From contig NZ_AQXI01000001.1 of the NCBI RefSeq assembly GCF_000376445.1, positions 218,962 through 282,961 on the forward strand: a stretch of DNA of 64,000 nt, in the 5' to 3' direction. The position numbers and the translations under genes were made by a program. The notes below the pieces were generated by a model. The model did no database searches, was not told where the DNA came from, and was given only the letters and a program-made list of their open reading frames with translations. This document shows, in pieces, positions 52,115-60,860 of this stretch. Within the stretch, counting starts at the first letter, position 1, and each line of letters begins with the position of its first letter. The stretch comes from Haladaptatus paucihalophilus DX253. GTDB taxonomy: Archaea; Halobacteriota; Halobacteria; Halobacteriales; Haladaptataceae.

Positions 52115-53749
52115 ATGTCGGAGTTATCGATAGACGAACTGACCGTTCGCGTCCGTGAGTGGCGACGGACGATTCGGCGCACGGCGGAGATGCTTCGGGG
52201 TTCGACCGTCTCGGTCGGCGACTACGACCCGGCGACCCACGGGTCGCTCATCACGTTCACCGGAGTGCCGGGCTACGAAGAGGTGGAGCGATACTGGGTG
52301 AACGCGCCGTTCGCGTTCGTCTCCATCAACTACGACCCGGAGGCGAACGAACACTTGTATCACGTCGTCGAACCCGAGTTGGATGACGTCGAAGTCGAAC
52401 TGCTGGAGCGGCTGTTTTCCGACCTGCGCGAGTCGCTCATCTACCGCCGCGAGATGGGAGACGAGACGGCGGAAACCGTCCTCCGCGACGAACTGCGCGA
52501 ACTGCTCGAAGTGTACGGCGTCGAGGTGGACGCCGCGACCTACTACCGGTTGTTTTACTACCTCTTTCGCTCGTTTCGCGGATTCGGTAAACTCGACCCG
52601 CTCATCAACGACCCGCACATCGAGGACATCTCGTGTGACGGCTACGACCTCCCCATCTTCGTCTACCACGACACGTACAACGACATCGGGACGAACGTCG
52701 TCTACTCGAAGGACGAACTCGACAGCCTCGTCGTCCGTCTGGCCCAGCAGTCCGGCCAGCACGTCAGCGTCGGCGAACCGGTCGTCGAGGCGACGCTCCC
52801 GGACGGCAGCCGCGCAGAACTCGCCCTCGGCGAGGAAGTGACGCCGCGAGGGTCGGCGTTCACCATCCGAAAGTACGCCGACGAACCGTTTACGCCGGTG
52901 GACCTGGTGAACTACGGAACCTTCAACCTCGACCAGATGGCCTACCTCTGGCTCGCCATCGAGAACAACAAGTCGCTCATCTTCGCGGGCGGCACGGCGT
53001 CCGGCAAGACGACTTCGATGAACGCGATTTCGATGTTCATCCCGCCGCGCTCGAAGGTGCTCACCATCGAGGACACGCGGGAGTTGACGCTGTATCACGA
53101 CAACTGGCTGTCGTCCGTGACACGCGACCGGTTGGACGAGGGAACCGACATCACGATGTACGACCTGCTCCGGTCCGCCCTCCGTCACCGCCCCGAGTAC
53201 ATCGTCGTCGGCGAGGTCCGCGGCGAGGAGGCGATGACGCTCTTTCAGGCGATGAACACCGGTCACACCACCTACTCGACGATGCACGCCGACTCGGTGC
53301 AGACGGTCATCAACCGCCTCGAAAACGAACCCATCAACGTGCCGCGGGCGATGATACAATCGCTCGACATCCTCTCGATTCAGTCGTTGACCTACGTCGG
53401 CGAGGAGCGATTGCGGCGGACGCAGACGCTCGCCGAAATCAACGGCATCGACCAGCGAACCGGCGATCTGGACTACACGACCACGTTCTCGTGGGAGCCG
53501 AGCAAAGACACGTTCCGCAAACGCGACAGCGGCGTGCTAGACGAGATTCGACGCGACCACGGCTGGTCGCAGTCAGAACTGCTCACCGAACTCCGCGACA
53601 GGAAACTCGTCCTCCAGTATCTCCGCGAGAACGGCATCTCCGACTATCGGCGCTTTACGGCGATGGTCAACGAGTACTACGCCGACCCGGAGACCGTCGT
53701 TTCGAACGTCAGGGAAAGCACCGACTCGGCCGTCGCGGAGCTCGACTGA
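52115..53749 (+). CDS. Type IV pilus assembly/secretion ATPase (PilB/TadA-like)
   Basis: 544 residues. A hexameric motor ATPase on the cytoplasmic face that drives pilus assembly with the PilC-like protein encoded next. Motifs: Walker A GGTASGKTT (about residues 291-299), the Asp box with TIEDTRELTLYHDNW, Walker B IVVGEVRGEEA and the His box HTTYSTMHAD. The N-terminal region (about 1-150) contains FRGFGKLDPLINDPHIEDIS. ATG 52115 was preferred to the GTG at 52061 because protein-like sequence begins at MSELSIDELTVR. The stop overlaps the next start (TGATG). Confidence 0.94.
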   Translation: MSELSIDELTVRVREWRRTIRRTAEMLRGSTVSVGDYDPATHGSLITFTGVPGYEEVERYWVNAPFAFVSINYDPEANEHLYHVVEPELDDVEVELLERLFSDLRESLIYRREMGDETAETVLRDELRELLEVYGVEVDAATYYRLFYYLFRSFRGFGKLDPLINDPHIEDISCDGYDLPIFVYHDTYNDIGTNVVYSKDELDSLVVRLAQQSGQHVSVGEPVVEATLPDGSRAELALGEEVTPRGSAFTIRKYADEPFTPVDLVNYGTFNLDQMAYLWLAIENNKSLIFAGGTASGKTTSMNAISMFIPPRSKVLTIEDTRELTLYHDNWLSSVTRDRLDEGTDITMYDLLRSALRHRPEYIVVGEVRGEEAMTLFQAMNTGHTTYSTMHADSVQTVINRLENEPINVPRAMIQSLDILSIQSLTYVGEERLRRTQTLAEINGIDQRTGDLDYTTTFSWEPSKDTFRKRDSGVLDEIRRDHGWSQSELLTELRDRKLVLQYLRENGISDYRRFTAMVNEYYADPETVVSNVRESTDSAVAELD

Positions 53750-55848
53750 TGGGTCTGCTCAACTTCGTCCCGCTCGTCCTCGCGCTCGCGTTTCTCGCGC
53801 CCGTCGCCCTCTCGCCAGTCAGCAGGACGGCGTACCGAACCGTCACCCGCGTTTCGCTACAGCTCTTCGGCAGCTACGTCCGCGACGGCGGGCGGAAACG
53901 GAACCGCCGCGAGGAGCTGTTGCGGGCGGCGCACGTCGGGGAGACGTACCGACTGTACGCGTCGAAAACGTGGGTGTACACCACATTGGCCACCATCTCC
54001 GGCAGCATCATCGGTATCTACGTCGTCGGACTCGTGTTGGCCGTCCTTTCGGTCTCCCCGGCGACGCTCCGTGCTGAACTCCCGGCGAGGTTGCAGTTTC
54101 TCGCCAATCTCGTGGTCGTCCCCTCGCTCACTCTCGGCGAACTGTTCGTCCTGCTCGTGTTCAGCAGCGCGACGGTCGGCCTCCTCGGTGGCGCGCTGAC
54201 GTACTGGCTTCGCTGGGAGTTGCCGTCCTACCGGGGGAACGCCCGCGCCCGGAAGATAGACGGCAGCCTCTCTCGAACGGTCGCGTTCACCTACGCGCTC
54301 TCCCGGAGCGGGATGGGAATGCCCGCGATAATGCGGACGCTGGCGCGGAACCGCGACGTGTACGGCGAGGCGGCGGCGGAGGTCGGGGTCGGCGTCAAGG
54401 CCATGGACCTGTTCGGACTCGACGTGCTGACCGCCATCAAGCAGATGTCGCGCCAGTCGCCGAGCGAGAAGTTCGAGGATTTCGGCGAGAACTTGGCGAG
54501 CGTCCTCCAGAGCGGCCAGAGCCTTCCGACGTATCTAAGCGAGCAGTACGAGCGCTATCAACGGGACGCGAAAGCCGAACAGGAGGCGTTTCTCGAACTG
54601 CTCTCGGTGCTCGCAGAGGGGTACGTCTCGCTGTTCGTCGTCGGTCCGCTCCTGCTCATCACCATCCTCGTCATCATGGGGCTGATGGGCGTCGCCGACA
54701 CGCTCGACTTCCTCTATCTGATGGCGTATCTGCTCATCCCCCTCGGTAACGTCGGATTCGTCGTGTATCTCGACAGCATCACGGAATCGCTTCGAATCAG
54801 CCGCGAGTCGAGGACGACGCCGAGTATCACCGTTCCGACGGTCCGGCGCGTCGCCGACCCGGACGCCGGACGCACGGTGAGCGACGGCGGAACCACCCCG
54901 ACCAACGTCGAACGATTGGCGGCCTACGACCGATTCAAGGACGTTCGAGACGGCCTCGAGGACCCGTTCAGAACCGTCCGCCGGAACCCGGATACGCTGT
55001 TGTACGTGACGGTTCCGCTCGCACTCCTCTCCGTCGTGCTTCGCGTCTTCCCCGACCTCGCGGCGGGGACGGCGACGCCCGCGTCCGTGGATGGCGTCGT
55101 GATACAAGCCGCGCTGTTCGTCTTGGGGACGTACGCCGTCGTTCAGTGGGCGTACCGTCGCCGGGTTAAAGCGATAGAGGCCGCCGTTCCCGACATGCTC
55201 GACCGACTCGCCAGCCTCAACGAGGCGGGGATGACGGTCGTCGAGAGCGTTCGACGGGTGACGAACAGCGACCTCGGCGCGCTGAACGACGAGTTAGAGC
55301 GCATGTCGCGCGACATCGAGTGGGGAACCGACGCCGCGACCGCGCTCCGACGGGTCGAGGACAGAATCGACACGCCGACCGTCACGCGGGTCGTCTCGCT
55401 CGTGACGAACGCGATGCACGCCAGCGGCGACATCGGGCGCGTCCTTCGAATCGCCGCGGACGACGCACAGGAATCGAGACGGCTCCAGCGCCAGCGCGAG
55501 GACGAGATGAAGACCTACCTCATCATCATCTACCTCTCGTTTTTCGTCTTCCTCGTCATCATCGGGGCGCTTTCGGCCATCCTGGTTCCCGCGCTCCAGG
55601 ACCTTCCCGCCGGAAACGCGGCCGGTGGTCCGGTCGGCGTCGGTGGCCTCGGGAACGCCGCGGCGGTGGATATTCACGCCTACACCATCGTCTTTTTCCA
55701 CACCGCGCTCGTCCAAGCCGTCGTCTCCGGGTTCGTCGCGGGGAAGATGGGCGAGGGAACGGTACGCGACGGCGCGAAGCACGCGACGGCGATGTTGGCC
55801 ATCTCCTACGTCGCCTTCCTACTCATCGAGTTCCTGGTTTACCCGTAG
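53749..55848 (+). CDS. Type IV pilus assembly membrane protein (PilC/TadC-like)
   Basis: 699 residues, about nine membrane helices. Two T2SSF-type cytoplasmic helical domains are seen: the first around YALSRSGMGMPAIMRTLARN, the second around MLDRLASLNEAGMTVVESVR. The double domain is typical of archaeal PilC, longer than bacterial TadC. ATG 53749 overlaps the ATPase stop by one base. No pilin gene lies in this cluster; the nearest pilin-like gene is about 25 kb away at 28476. Confidence 0.93.
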   Translation: MGLLNFVPLVLALAFLAPVALSPVSRTAYRTVTRVSLQLFGSYVRDGGRKRNRREELLRAAHVGETYRLYASKTWVYTTLATISGSIIGIYVVGLVLAVLSVSPATLRAELPARLQFLANLVVVPSLTLGELFVLLVFSSATVGLLGGALTYWLRWELPSYRGNARARKIDGSLSRTVAFTYALSRSGMGMPAIMRTLARNRDVYGEAAAEVGVGVKAMDLFGLDVLTAIKQMSRQSPSEKFEDFGENLASVLQSGQSLPTYLSEQYERYQRDAKAEQEAFLELLSVLAEGYVSLFVVGPLLLITILVIMGLMGVADTLDFLYLMAYLLIPLGNVGFVVYLDSITESLRISRESRTTPSITVPTVRRVADPDAGRTVSDGGTTPTNVERLAAYDRFKDVRDGLEDPFRTVRRNPDTLLYVTVPLALLSVVLRVFPDLAAGTATPASVDGVVIQAALFVLGTYAVVQWAYRRRVKAIEAAVPDMLDRLASLNEAGMTVVESVRRVTNSDLGALNDELERMSRDIEWGTDAATALRRVEDRIDTPTVTRVVSLVTNAMHASGDIGRVLRIAADDAQESRRLQRQREDEMKTYLIIIYLSFFVFLVIIGALSAILVPALQDLPAGNAAGGPVGVGGLGNAAAVDIHAYTIVFFHTALVQAVVSGFVAGKMGEGTVRDGAKHATAMLAISYVAFLLIEFLVYP

Positions 55849-55879
55849 GAGATTTACCCCCCGGCGCGAGAGTTCGACT

Positions 55880-56521
55880 GTGAACCCGACGAGTCACGAC
55901 GTACGGGCGACCTACGACCGCATCGCGGGCCACTTCGCCAAGACGCGGGAGTACGCGTGGCCCGAAGTCGAATCGTTCCTCGACGGTCGAGCGGGCACCA
56001 CGGCCCTCGACCTCGGCTGTGCCAACGGCAGGCACGCGGAACTGCTGACCGGACACGCCAGCCGCGTCATCGGCGCGGACGTGAGCGCGGGCCTCCTCGT
56101 CGAGGCCCGCGAACGGGCAACGGAACGCGGTTTCGACCTCGAACTGGTGCAGTGCGACGCGGCCCGGATTCCGCTCGACGACGACACCATCGACCTCGCG
56201 GTCTACGTCGCCACGCTTCACCACCTACCGAACCGCGAGGCCCGCGTCGGCAGTCTGGACGAACTCGCCCGCGTGCTCTCACCCGACGGAACCGCGCTCG
56301 TCAGCGCGTGGAGCACGGCTCACGACAAATTCGACCGCGAAGAGGGCTTCGACACGACCGTCGATTGGACGCTCCCCGGCGGGGAGACGGTGCCGCGGTT
56401 CTACCACATCTACTCGCCCGACGAGTTCCGCGAGGACCTCGACGAGAGCGCCCTCGTTTCCGACGACGTGTCCATCTCCAGCGGGAACTGTTACGCCGTC
56501 GTCCGCGGGCGAAAACAGTAA
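55880..56521 (+). CDS. Class I SAM-dependent methyltransferase, Trm9-like
   Basis: 213 residues from the GTG at 55880. Motif I is ALDLGCANGRHAELL, and the acidic loop is VIGADVSAGLL. LHHLPNREARVGSLDELARV followed by LSPDGTALVSAWS resembles Trm9/ALKBH8-type tRNA methyltransferases; the substrate is not proven. The GTG start is supported because the longer frame from 55625 overlaps the PilC gene and homology begins near HDVRATYDRIAGHFAKTR. tRNA-Gly lies 116 bases downstream. Trm112 (as at 3142) is the known activator of this class. Confidence 0.88.
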   Translation: MNPTSHDVRATYDRIAGHFAKTREYAWPEVESFLDGRAGTTALDLGCANGRHAELLTGHASRVIGADVSAGLLVEARERATERGFDLELVQCDAARIPLDDDTIDLAVYVATLHHLPNREARVGSLDELARVLSPDGTALVSAWSTAHDKFDREEGFDTTVDWTLPGGETVPRFYHIYSPDEFREDLDESALVSDDVSISSGNCYAVVRGRKQ

Positions 56522-56567
56522 CACCCTTAAGCCGGGGGGCACAATTCAGGAGTACACTCGTATTCGA

Positions 56568-56648
56568 ACGCACCGGTGGTGAGCAAATCCTTCGGATTTG
56601 CGAGCCTCGGTGCGTACTCGGAACGGAGTGAGAGTACGCACCGGTGGT
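56568..56648. repeat. Nested palindrome and 13-bp repeat at the 5' side of tRNA-Gly
   Basis: ACGCACCGGTGGT occurs at 56568-56580 and again at 56636-56648, where it forms the start of the tRNA. Between them are a perfect hairpin GCAAATCC-TTC-GGATTTGC (56583-56601) and arms CGGTGCGTACTC (56608-56619) and GAGTACGCACCG (56632-56643), a 12-bp inverted repeat. GCACCG at 56570 can also pair with CGGTGC at 56608. Confidence 0.75.
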
Positions 56649-56708
56649 CTAGTGGCAGGACCTGAGCCTTCCAAGCTCATGGCACGGGTTCAAATCCCGT
56701 CCGGTGCA
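56638..56708 (+). tRNA. tRNA-Gly (UCC)
   Basis: 71 bases including the discriminator A. Acceptor GCACCGG pairs with CCGGTGC, the anticodon stem TGAGC/GCTCA encloses loop CTTCCAA (anticodon UCC), and the T arm is CGGG-TTCAAAT-CCCG. No encoded CCA. The 3' end is duplicated 210 bp downstream. Confidence 0.96.
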
Positions 56709-56920
56709 TTTTCCGAGCGCTACTCTCCGAGCGGCAAGTTTGCTGTGTCGGTCGGTTTCGAAGCGAGGAAATTCACGAGGGATTTGAAGTAGACGAGTCG
56801 CACGCCCGGGAAGCGTGCGTTCGTGAGCGACGAAGGAGCGAAACGAAAACAGGGGAGAGGTGAACTCTCCCCGAGCGACCCGGAACGTCTCGGCGTCGTT
56901 CAAATCCCGTCCGGTGCATT
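56688..56920. repeat. 23-bp direct repeat of the tRNA-Gly 3' end (att-like)
   Basis: GTTCAAATCCCGTCCGGTGC followed by ATT occurs at 56688-56710 (tRNA T-arm and acceptor end) and again at 56898-56920, exactly 210 bases apart. This is the pattern left by site-specific integration into a tRNA gene. The DNA between holds no integrase; it has two small hairpins (CGCACGC/GCGTGCG near 56800 and GGGAGAG/CTCTCCC near 56860). Confidence 0.7.
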
Positions 56921-57018
56921 CTTCCACTATCGCTTCTTCGAGTCGTAACTGCCGTATCCGGATTACTTCCTCCAACAGTGACAACTAAACCGATGCTTTC
57001 CGTCATCCGAACCGAACG
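56921..57018. other. Gap before the second methyltransferase gene
   Basis: Together with the preceding repeat region this makes 310 bases without a gene after tRNA-Gly. No reading frame here looks protein-like and no clear promoter was identified. Confidence 0.4.
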
Positions 57019-57621
57019 ATGACGGACCCGGAGACGATTGCGACCTATCAATCGGTCGCGGACGAGTATCGGGAACTGCACGCGGACCGAACGGGTGTCG
57101 AGGGGATAGCCGAGCGATTTCTGACGGCCGTCGAGGGAGTGGCCGAGGGGAGCGCTCGAATCGCGGACGTGGGCTGTGGTCCCGGGTGGGAGTCGGCGAC
57201 GTTCGCGGAGCGCGGTCACGAGGTCGTCGGCATCGACCTCACGCCGAACTTCCTCCGGGCGGCGCGGGAGGTCGCCCCTGCCGCCAACTTCGCGCGGATG
57301 GACATGCGTCGGCTCGGGTTCGAGTCCGATTCCTTCGACGGCCTGTGGGCTTGTGCGTCGTTTCTCCACGTCCCGCGGGAGGACGCTCTCGGCACGCTGA
57401 AAACGTTCCGTCGGGTGCTCCGACCCGGCGGCGTCTGCCTCCTCTCGGTCAAACACGGCGACGGCGAGATGAGCGGCGACGTGTACGACGAGGACGGACG
57501 GCGGTTCACGCTCTACCGACCCGATGAGTTGCGGTCGATGGCGGACAGCGCGGGGTTCACCGTCGAATCGGCCAGCGTCGATGCGACCGACTCGTGGGTG
57601 CAACTGCTGGCGCGAGCCTGA
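57019..57621 (+). CDS. Class I SAM-dependent methyltransferase, substrate unknown
   Basis: 200 residues. Motif I is IADVGCGPGWESATFAERG, motif II follows with VVGIDLTPNFLRAAREVAP, and FDGLWACASFLHVPREDALG and RVLRPGGVCLLSVKHG complete the Rossmann fold. The short insertion after the last strand (GDGEMSGDVYDEDGRRF) may shape the substrate site. It resembles small-molecule methyltransferases (ubiquinone/menaquinone type) in general layout only. Confidence 0.88.
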   Translation: MTDPETIATYQSVADEYRELHADRTGVEGIAERFLTAVEGVAEGSARIADVGCGPGWESATFAERGHEVVGIDLTPNFLRAAREVAPAANFARMDMRRLGFESDSFDGLWACASFLHVPREDALGTLKTFRRVLRPGGVCLLSVKHGDGEMSGDVYDEDGRRFTLYRPDELRSMADSAGFTVESASVDATDSWVQLLARA

Positions 57622-57639
57622 GTGGGGGAAAAGGAGTTC

Positions 57640-57978
57640 CTACGCCAACGACCGAGCCAGCCCACCGACGGTTCCGAGAACCAGCGGAATCGCCGCGGTG
57701 AGCGCGGTGATTTGCCCCATACCGAGGGCGTGGCTGAACGACCCGTGGAGCGCGAGCAGGCCGGAGAAGAGGAGGAGGGCGAGCACGCCGAAGCCGAATC
57801 CCGCGAGCACGCCGCGTTTCGGTGTCAGCGCGGGGATGCTGATGAGCGCACCGCCGACCAACAGGCCGAGCCAGTGGGTCCACGCGAGGGCGAGTCCGAC
57901 GACCGCACCGACGGCGACGAACGACAGTCTCGCGGTCGGATTCGCCCGGAGCGCGTCGAGTCGGTTCAGTCGGCTCAT
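57640..57978 (-). CDS. Small membrane protein coupled to the acylase gene
   Basis: 112 residues. A basic start (MSRLNRLDALRANPTARLS) is followed by about four hydrophobic helices rich in Gly and Ala. The start codon overlaps the stop of the penicillin-acylase-family gene by 4 bp (ATGA), implying co-translation. No family was recognised. It is convergent with the methyltransferase gene 18 bp away. Confidence 0.78.
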   Translation of the reverse strand: MSRLNRLDALRANPTARLSFVAVGAVVGLALAWTHWLGLLVGGALISIPALTPKRGVLAGFGFGVLALLLFSGLLALHGSFSHALGMGQITALTAAIPLVLGTVGGLARSLA

Positions 57979-60350
57979 TCGTCACCTCCGAATTCGACGG
58001 CGAGGTCGCCGCGAATCTCGTGCGACAGGGGTTTGTACTCCGTGTTCGCCCATCGGCGGAGTTGGTCGTGGTAGTGGTCCGAGAAGTAATCGCCCGAGTT
58101 GCCGCCGGGGACGATGGCCTTCGAGTCGCCTCCCATCGGGCAGATCATCCGCCAACTGCTGCCGACCGCGGAGTCCTTCCGGTAGTTGTTCACGGTGTGA
58201 CTCGACCCGTCCGTCGGAAGCACGGGATAGTTCAGGAACGACTGGTCGAACGGATGCGTGATGGCTTCCGTCGTGTTGTAATCCCCGTACACCTCGTCGT
58301 CGCCCTCCGCGACCTTCTCCGACGCCGTTCGGAGGGCGCGGACCATCGCCACTTGTCGCCCCTCGCTTCCGAACCAGCGCTCGCCGTCGAGGTGCGCCAG
58401 CACCCAATCGCGGGGGTAGTAGTCCTCGTCCAACCCGGCCTCATCGAAGGCGTCCGAAAGCGCCTCCTCGCGGAAGGCGTCGAACCAGTGGACGAACAGC
58501 AAGGCGGCCTCCGAATCGCGTTCCATCCGGTAGTTCCACCGCGACAGCGTTTGAACCGCCGATTCGAGGCCGTCAGCCCCTCCCGCGGCGTCCAGTAGCG
58601 TCGGAACGAGCGTTTCCGCCCGTTTGTCGAGCGTGTCGTCCTGAATCTCCGCCATCGTTTTCACGTCCATGGCCCCCGCTTTCGCCTTCTCGTCCAGCAG
58701 TTCGTAGATTCGCTGGCCGCGATAGGGGCTGGAGTACCCCTCGGAGAGGTACGGGTCGTCCGTGATTCGCTGGTTCGCGGTCGCTATCAGGTCCGGGTCG
58801 GTGACGTGCGGTTTGTCCTCGAACGGGACGAACCCCTCCCACGACGAGACGCCGAACGGTTCGAACCCTTTCCACTCGCCCTCTCCAGCGGAGCCGTCGA
58901 AAATCCGGTCGCCGCGGACCTCCTCGCCGTCCACCGTTCGGCGGGGAATCTTCCCGGTGACGTAGTAGAGCGTGTTGCCGTCCCGGTCGGCGTAGATGAG
59001 GTTCTGCGTGGGTTCGTCGAATCCCCTCGTCGCCGCGCGAAAATCCTCAACGCCGTCGCTTCTGGCGTACTCGCGGATCGCCGCCGTCGTGTTCGTCGCC
59101 GTGTGGCCCGTCCACGCGACGCCGACCCGGTAGCCCTCGCGTTCGAGGACCGGCCCGTGGACCGTCTTTCGAACCGTCGCCGTCCTGTTTTCGCCGTCGG
59201 CGACCTCGATTTCCCGTTCCTCGGTTTCGAACTCGCGCCACTCACCATCGTAGCGGTACCGATTCCCGTCGGTTTCGTACCGGTAGAAGTCGATGACGTC
59301 CGCACCGGCGTTGGTGAACCCCCACGCTCCGGCGTGGTTCTCGCCGATGACGACGAACGGGACGCCCGGAAACGTGACTCCGCGGACGCGCATGTCGCCC
59401 TGTTCGAGGTTCATCTCGTACCAGACCGGTGGAGCCATCAGCGATAGGTGCGGGTCGTTCGACACGATTGGGGCCCCGCTCTTCGTGTGTTTCCCCGAGA
59501 CGAGCCAGCTGTTCGACCCGATGCCGTGGTCGCGCTCGAAGCCGCCGAGCCAATCGAGCAACGGCGCTCCGACTGCTTCCGAGTCGGTCGCCTCGTTCCG
59601 TCGGGAGATATCGTTCGCCGTCGTTCCCTCGTTCGCCTTCCCCTCGTCTTTCCCGCGGATAATCGGCGAGTCGTGGTCCAGTCGCTCGGGGTAGAGGTCC
59701 GTCGCGGCGTCCGGGCCGAGCGCGGAGGCGACCTTGGCGCGCCGGAGGGGGAGAAAGCTCCCCGTCAGCGTCCACGAAATCTGCTTTTCCAACAGCATCG
59801 TGTCTTCAGGGGTCCACCGCGCCGGTTCGTACTCCAGCAGGCCGAACTCCAGCGGGAGCGGTTCGTTCTCGATGTACGCGTTCACGCCCGCCGAAAACGC
59901 CCGGACGGGTTCCGCCGCCTCCGGTTCCGAATCGGCGATGTGGTCCCACGTCGCGTCCGCCGCGCCCGCGAAATCCATCTGGACGTGGAACTCGTCGGAG
60001 TCGGCCGCCAGTCCGCCCACGACGGCGGCAACCTGGCCGCGCATCAACCGACGCTGTAGGTCGAGTTGAAACAGCCGGTCCCGGGCCTGCGCGTAGCCCA
60101 CCGCGAAGTAGAGTCCTGTCTCGGTTTCGGCCGTGATGTTCGGCACGCCGTCCTCGTCGTAGCGGAGTTTCGCCGACCCGTACTCGCTTTCGACGGACTC
60201 GTTCACGTCGTCCGTCGCGCTCTCCCACGCCGACCCGCTCAAGGGGGCGAAGCGCCGGAGGTAGCTCCGAACGGGCGAGAGCGACCCGCCGACGGCCGTT
60301 CCCCCGAGTATCGCGCCGACGAGGGCACGGCGCGTGATATCGTCATCCAT
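57975..60350 (-). CDS. Penicillin acylase-family Ntn hydrolase, probably exported
   Basis: 791 residues. These enzymes cleave an internal linker so that a Ser becomes the N-terminal nucleophile of the beta chain. Here Ser279 follows Gly278 in GIGSNSWLVSG, the family pattern. Upstream segments ITAETETGLYFAVGYAQARD and RLFQLDLQRRLMRGQVA are typical alpha-chain motifs; SNDPHLSLMAPPVWYEM follows the nucleophile. The start (DDDITRRALVGAILGG) looks like a weak twin-arginine export signal. Substrate (amide or N-acyl-lactone) is unknown. ATG 60350 was chosen from the ORF because the upstream part is non-homologous. Confidence 0.93.
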   Translation of the reverse strand: MDDDITRRALVGAILGGTAVGGSLSPVRSYLRRFAPLSGSAWESATDDVNESVESEYGSAKLRYDEDGVPNITAETETGLYFAVGYAQARDRLFQLDLQRRLMRGQVAAVVGGLAADSDEFHVQMDFAGAADATWDHIADSEPEAAEPVRAFSAGVNAYIENEPLPLEFGLLEYEPARWTPEDTMLLEKQISWTLTGSFLPLRRAKVASALGPDAATDLYPERLDHDSPIIRGKDEGKANEGTTANDISRRNEATDSEAVGAPLLDWLGGFERDHGIGSNSWLVSGKHTKSGAPIVSNDPHLSLMAPPVWYEMNLEQGDMRVRGVTFPGVPFVVIGENHAGAWGFTNAGADVIDFYRYETDGNRYRYDGEWREFETEEREIEVADGENRTATVRKTVHGPVLEREGYRVGVAWTGHTATNTTAAIREYARSDGVEDFRAATRGFDEPTQNLIYADRDGNTLYYVTGKIPRRTVDGEEVRGDRIFDGSAGEGEWKGFEPFGVSSWEGFVPFEDKPHVTDPDLIATANQRITDDPYLSEGYSSPYRGQRIYELLDEKAKAGAMDVKTMAEIQDDTLDKRAETLVPTLLDAAGGADGLESAVQTLSRWNYRMERDSEAALLFVHWFDAFREEALSDAFDEAGLDEDYYPRDWVLAHLDGERWFGSEGRQVAMVRALRTASEKVAEGDDEVYGDYNTTEAITHPFDQSFLNYPVLPTDGSSHTVNNYRKDSAVGSSWRMICPMGGDSKAIVPGGNSGDYFSDHYHDQLRRWANTEYKPLSHEIRGDLAVEFGGDE

Positions 60351-60491
60351 ACCACAACGTGTGACCTCGCCGATATAAATGCCCCCGCCTCGGCCCCAAT
60401 TGTAAACGAGTGGTAGGTTTAATTCCGTTGCAATCGCCGAACGCGAGCGTCGAACGTTCCGCGCCTCCCCCACGGCCCCGCCGCGCTCCAC

Positions 60492-60860
60492 CTACTTCCA
60501 CGGATTCGTCACGAGGTCCGAATGAACGTCGGTCCCGACTTCGATTCGACAGTCCGTCTTCGGGCGGGCGATACAGAGCAGGACGTAGCCGTCCGCCAGC
60601 GAATCCGTTTTCAACGCCCGGGGTTCGCGCTCGTGTTCGATTTTCCCGGACAGCAGACGACCGGTGCAGGTGGCACACGCGCCGGTTCGACAGCCGAACG
60701 GCAGGCCGATGTCCGCTCGCTCGGCCGCTTCCAGCACCGATTCGGCGGCCGCGGCGCGGACGGTTTCCGTTCCGCCTCCGCGCCACCGAAGTTCGACGCG
60801 ATGGCGGTCGCCGTCGCCGTCGCGTTCGGCGGCCGTTCCGTCGCGCTCCGTCACTGCCAC
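60492..60860 (-). CDS. 2Fe-2S plant-type ferredoxin
   Basis: 122 residues from a GTG at 60860; a GTG two codons later (60854) is also possible. The cluster ligands are Cys57, Cys62 and Cys65 (FGCRTGACATCTG) and Cys96 (YVLLCIARP), the classic C-x4-C-x2-C...C pattern. It is a one-electron carrier. Its start overlaps the 3' end of the SBP56-like gene by 10 bp, so the two are likely co-translated and may work together. Confidence 0.92.
   Translation of the reverse strand: MAVTERDGTAAERDGDGDRHRVELRWRGGGTETVRAAAAESVLEAAERADIGLPFGCRTGACATCTGRLLSGKIEHEREPRALKTDSLADGYVLLCIARPKTDCRIEVGTDVHSDLVTNPWK

Noticed and set aside
52124-53359. 411-codon minus-strand open frame opposite the pilus ATPase
   Set aside because: Antisense shadow; the plus strand has every motor ATPase motif.
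56898-56920. Possible second tRNA-Gly
   Set aside because: Only the T-arm and acceptor 3' half are present; no D-arm or anticodon arm can be found upstream, so it is a repeat and not a gene.
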